From the NCBI GenBank assembly GCA_022385805.1, contig MU277671.1, positions 938,808 through 1,002,807 of the forward strand: 64,000 bases of DNA, read 5' to 3'. Positions within the stretch are counted from its first letter, which is position 1; each line of letters opens with the position of its first letter. Below are positions 61,323 through 64,000 of this stretch, one piece after another. A program made the position numbers and the translations under genes. The notes below the pieces were generated by a model. The model worked only from the letters and a program-made list of their open reading frames with translations. It was not told where the DNA came from and did no database searches. This DNA comes from Pilatotrama ljubarskyi. Its lineage: Eukaryota > Basidiomycota > Agaricomycetes > Polyporales > Polyporaceae.

Positions 61323-64000
61323 ATGTCCGAAGACGACCGCGCCGCAAAGGCAGCGCGCGCGAGAGCTCTGGTCTGTCACTGACAGCGTGCATGGCCGCGC
61401 CGCGAGTGCTTACTGCCGGCTGTTCCAGCTCAAGAAGAGACAGGCCCAGAAAGCTGCTGAACAGGGGAGCGCTCCTTCCACCTCTCGTGTTGCGTCTCCC
61501 ACTCCTCGCATATCGTCGCCGGGACTTCCGTCGTCTAGGGCAGCCACCCCCGCACCAGGCGAGCCACCTGCCGCGCCCACACCTTCCCCGCAGGAAAAAC
61601 AGCCAGAAGGGAATTTGGCCGAGCTGTGTGTGCTTGTTACGATCCAATGTAATAGATGATGACCTGCTCGCTTACGTTTACGAATAGGTTCACGAAGACA
61701 CCGCACACAGATGGGCCCGACGCGTCCTCGTGGTTATCCGGCCTCACTCGTGTTGAGTCCAACCCGTCCCCTCCAGTGGCCTCGCCCCCGCCCCATCCAG
61801 TGCAATCTCCGAAGTCGCCTCCTGCACCCGCGCCCGAACGAGACGACCTGCGCGCGCTCGTGCGCGACCAGCGGCGAGCCATTGAGTCGTTAGAGGCGGA
61901 GAAGGCATCCCTAGCTGCACAGCTGGAGAACCTCTCGCAAGCAGAGACCAGTATGTGTCCTTTCTCCATCATGCCGTCCGCCGTCTCTGACCCGATTGCA
62001 TACAGAGTCGCGACGTACAGAAGAGCTGCTGCATGCCGAACACGCGAAGACCGAAGAGCTCGAGAGGACGGTTCAAGAGCTGCGGAGCCAATCGGAGCAA
62101 CTGTCACGCGAAATACAGAGGCAGCAACAGTCGATATCCTCGCTGAGCGCCGAGAAGGAGGCTCTTGCCGCCGCCTCAGCAGAGCTGAATGCTGCTCGAG
62201 AAAGTTGGTCACCCATACGCATATAGTCTGCCCTGATGCTGAGCTTGCGCTTCAGAGGCGAAAATCGCGGAACAAGCGTTGGTGACTGAACGGCAGAATT
62301 CCACTAGGTTACAGGAGCAAGTCCAAGGTCTCGACCAATCCGTCCACGAGTACACGGAACGCCTTGAGCAGCAGCAGCAAACAATCTCGCTCCTAGTCTC
62401 CGAGAAGGCGTCACTCTCCTCCGCAGTTGAGAGGCTCGAGCACACCGAGTCTGGTGAGTGTTCTCCGCGATGATGCATTCGGTGCCCGCCAGGTCTCATT
62501 CGACGCATATAGCTCTGAAAGAGACCGAGCAACAGCTTGAGAACGCACGTGCCGAGAACACCCATCTACGAGAACGCGTCTCACAGCTCGAGGCGGATGC
62601 CAGGACAGCTGACTCTCAAATTGCGTCTCTCACTGCCACCGAGAAAGAGTTGGCCGACAAGTCCCGAGATCAGGTGAGGTTATTGTGGTAGATATCTGCA
62701 ACGCCATACTGATAGACCTGCACCTCAGGAACGTGAGATCCATCTCCTCAACGGAAGGGTCCATGAGTTGGAAGCACAGTCTGATGAACACCTCCGGCGA
62801 GTCCGGGAATTGGAGGAGCAAATAGAGAGTGACGACCGCGCTGAACGACTAGAGGAGACGCTCAAAAACACCCAGGATCGGGCGGATGAACTCGAGTTTC
62901 AGCTATCAAAGCTACAACAGGTATATTATCGCTCGGTCTGTCTCGGATGGACCACAGGCTGACGAAGCGCAGACAGTTGCGGAGGTCCAAGCCGAGCGCG
63001 ATGGGCTTGCAGAACAGCTCCGCCAGAAGGCGCAAGCGGAAGCCGATTGGCAAGCGCGACACGCTGACGTCGAGGCGCAGCAGTCAGCTATCCGGGAGCA
63101 ACTATCGTCCGTCATCTCCGAGAGAGATGCCCTCCTCGAGGAGCGCGCAGCTCTACAGACGGAGGTTGAGGGCGGCAAGAACCTCGTCGCGGAGCTACAG
63201 CAGAAGCTCGCAGCACTTTCATCTGAGCTTTCCCTGAACGCGCGTCAGCTGAAGCAGGTCCAAGCCGAGCTGCGAGTTGCGACCAGCCGAGCGGAGGACG
63301 CGGAGAAGACGCAGAAGGAGCTCCAGGCCGAGGGCATCGGTCTCATGCGGTCGCTGGACGAGATGCGCCCCAAGATCGTCGAGCTGACAGACGCAAAGCT
63401 CATGCTGAGCGAGAAGGTGGACAGCCTGGAGAAGACCGTCCAGAGCAGGGACTCCGTCATTGCTCAACTCGAAACGGATATTGAGGAGCTGCGCCAGCAG
63501 AAGGAGTCAGCGGAACAAGAGCGAGTCCGCTTGCAAGCAGCCTTGGACGCCGAGCGGGATAGTCAAGTAAAGGATTCCTCTGAGCTCCAGCACGCTTACT
63601 CCGATCTTCAAACGGAACTTGCGGCCGCACGGAAGGAGGTCCAGGACCTCGAGGACGAACGCAACAAGCTGCGCCAAGTCTCGAACTCCAATGTCGAAGA
63701 GATCCGACGCCTCACGGACTCGCTCCACTCGAAGTCAACACAGCTCACAACCCTGCGCAGCGAGTTGGGCGAGCAGGCGCAGGCACAGGCGCAAGCTCAA
63801 GAGTTCCTATCGCGTGCGCAGTCCGAGATGGAGTCACTACGGACGGAACTCGCGCAGAAGGACGAGGAGTTAGAGCGCATCCGCGAAGCCCTCTCAACTC
63901 CTCCCTCTCGCGCGGGTACACAATCGTTGGACGAGGAGATGCTCAACGCGCTCAAGCAGCAACACGATCTCGAGCTTTCCGAGGCCCAGTCACAAGTGCG
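61323..64000 (+). CDS. Golgin-like coiled-coil protein, 3' end outside window
   Basis: A long coiled-coil protein that continues past the right edge. The first exon (61323-61370) codes MSEDDRAAKAARARAL and joins to LKKRQAQKAAEQG, a basic N-terminal motif like that of GM130-type golgins. A Ser/Pro-rich segment follows (PTPRISSPGLPSS, NPSPPVASPPPHPVQ). From about 61830 the protein is almost unbroken heptad coiled coil (LRALVRDQRRAIESLEAEKA, LEEQIESDDRAERLEETLKN, LDEMRPKIVELTDAKLMLSE). There are at least six introns between 61370 and 62980, then one long open exon to the window end. A role as a Golgi or vesicle tether is inferred from architecture only; a myosin-tail-like or spindle-pole protein is the alternative. 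Confidence 0.72.

Overview
The window is nuclear DNA of a filamentous basidiomycete, most likely an Agaricomycete. Genes are split by many short introns (about 50-60 nt, mostly GT-AG). The proteins are fungal: HET-C, a fungal G-beta, an Mrl1/Atg27-type MRH receptor and Fab1. GC content is moderately high and there are no operons, bacterial elements or CRISPR arrays. All gene models were made by eye by joining exons at splice sites. Where exon lengths are given, they sum to a multiple of three.

Layout: 1-3.4 kb, a divergent pair (complex I 49-kDa subunit, running off the left edge, and an MRH-domain membrane receptor). 4.2-5.4 and 14.2-15.2 kb, two paralogous bHLH transcription factors that share an intron inside the HLH. 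Between them lie about 5 kb without a confident gene, a four-helix membrane protein (10.6-12.1 kb) and a long purine-rich tract. 17.5-23.2 kb, tubulin cofactor A, Mediator subunit 11 and HET-C. 23.5-30 kb, TAF2 carrying three C-terminal bromodomains. 30.85-32.7 kb, LTV1. 32.9-40.4 kb, the PI3P 5-kinase Fab1, divergent from CSN2 (40.7-42.7 kb). 43.0-49.1 kb holds three mitochondrial-ribosome genes (mL40, uL1m, Rsm22). Rsm22 is divergent from the splicing factor Sad1/USP39 (49.4-51.4 kb). 59.4-60.7 kb is a heterotrimeric G-protein beta subunit, followed by a golgin-like coiled-coil gene that leaves the right edge.

Two things stand out. First, the apparently empty 51.4-59.4 kb stretch has no long open frame but contains three very small genes (75, 94 and 77 aa) on the minus strand. 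Each is assembled from short exons and consists almost entirely of one double-stranded-RNA-binding domain. They share intron positions and phases but are divergent in sequence, so they form a hidden cluster of miniature dsRBD proteins. Weaker, possibly decayed or divergent, copies may lie at 7.5-7.9, 55.5-55.7 and 58.1 kb. Second, the interval between TAF2 and LTV1 holds a complete 448-bp non-autonomous DNA transposon with about 45-bp terminal inverted repeats, a perfect 8-bp target duplication (hAT-like) and six internal copies of TGTCCGGA.

The remaining genes are housekeeping: respiration and mitochondrial translation, basal transcription (TAF2, MED11, bHLH factors), ribosome export (LTV1), splicing (Sad1), protein degradation control (CSN2), membrane traffic (Fab1, MRH receptor, golgin) and signalling (G-beta).
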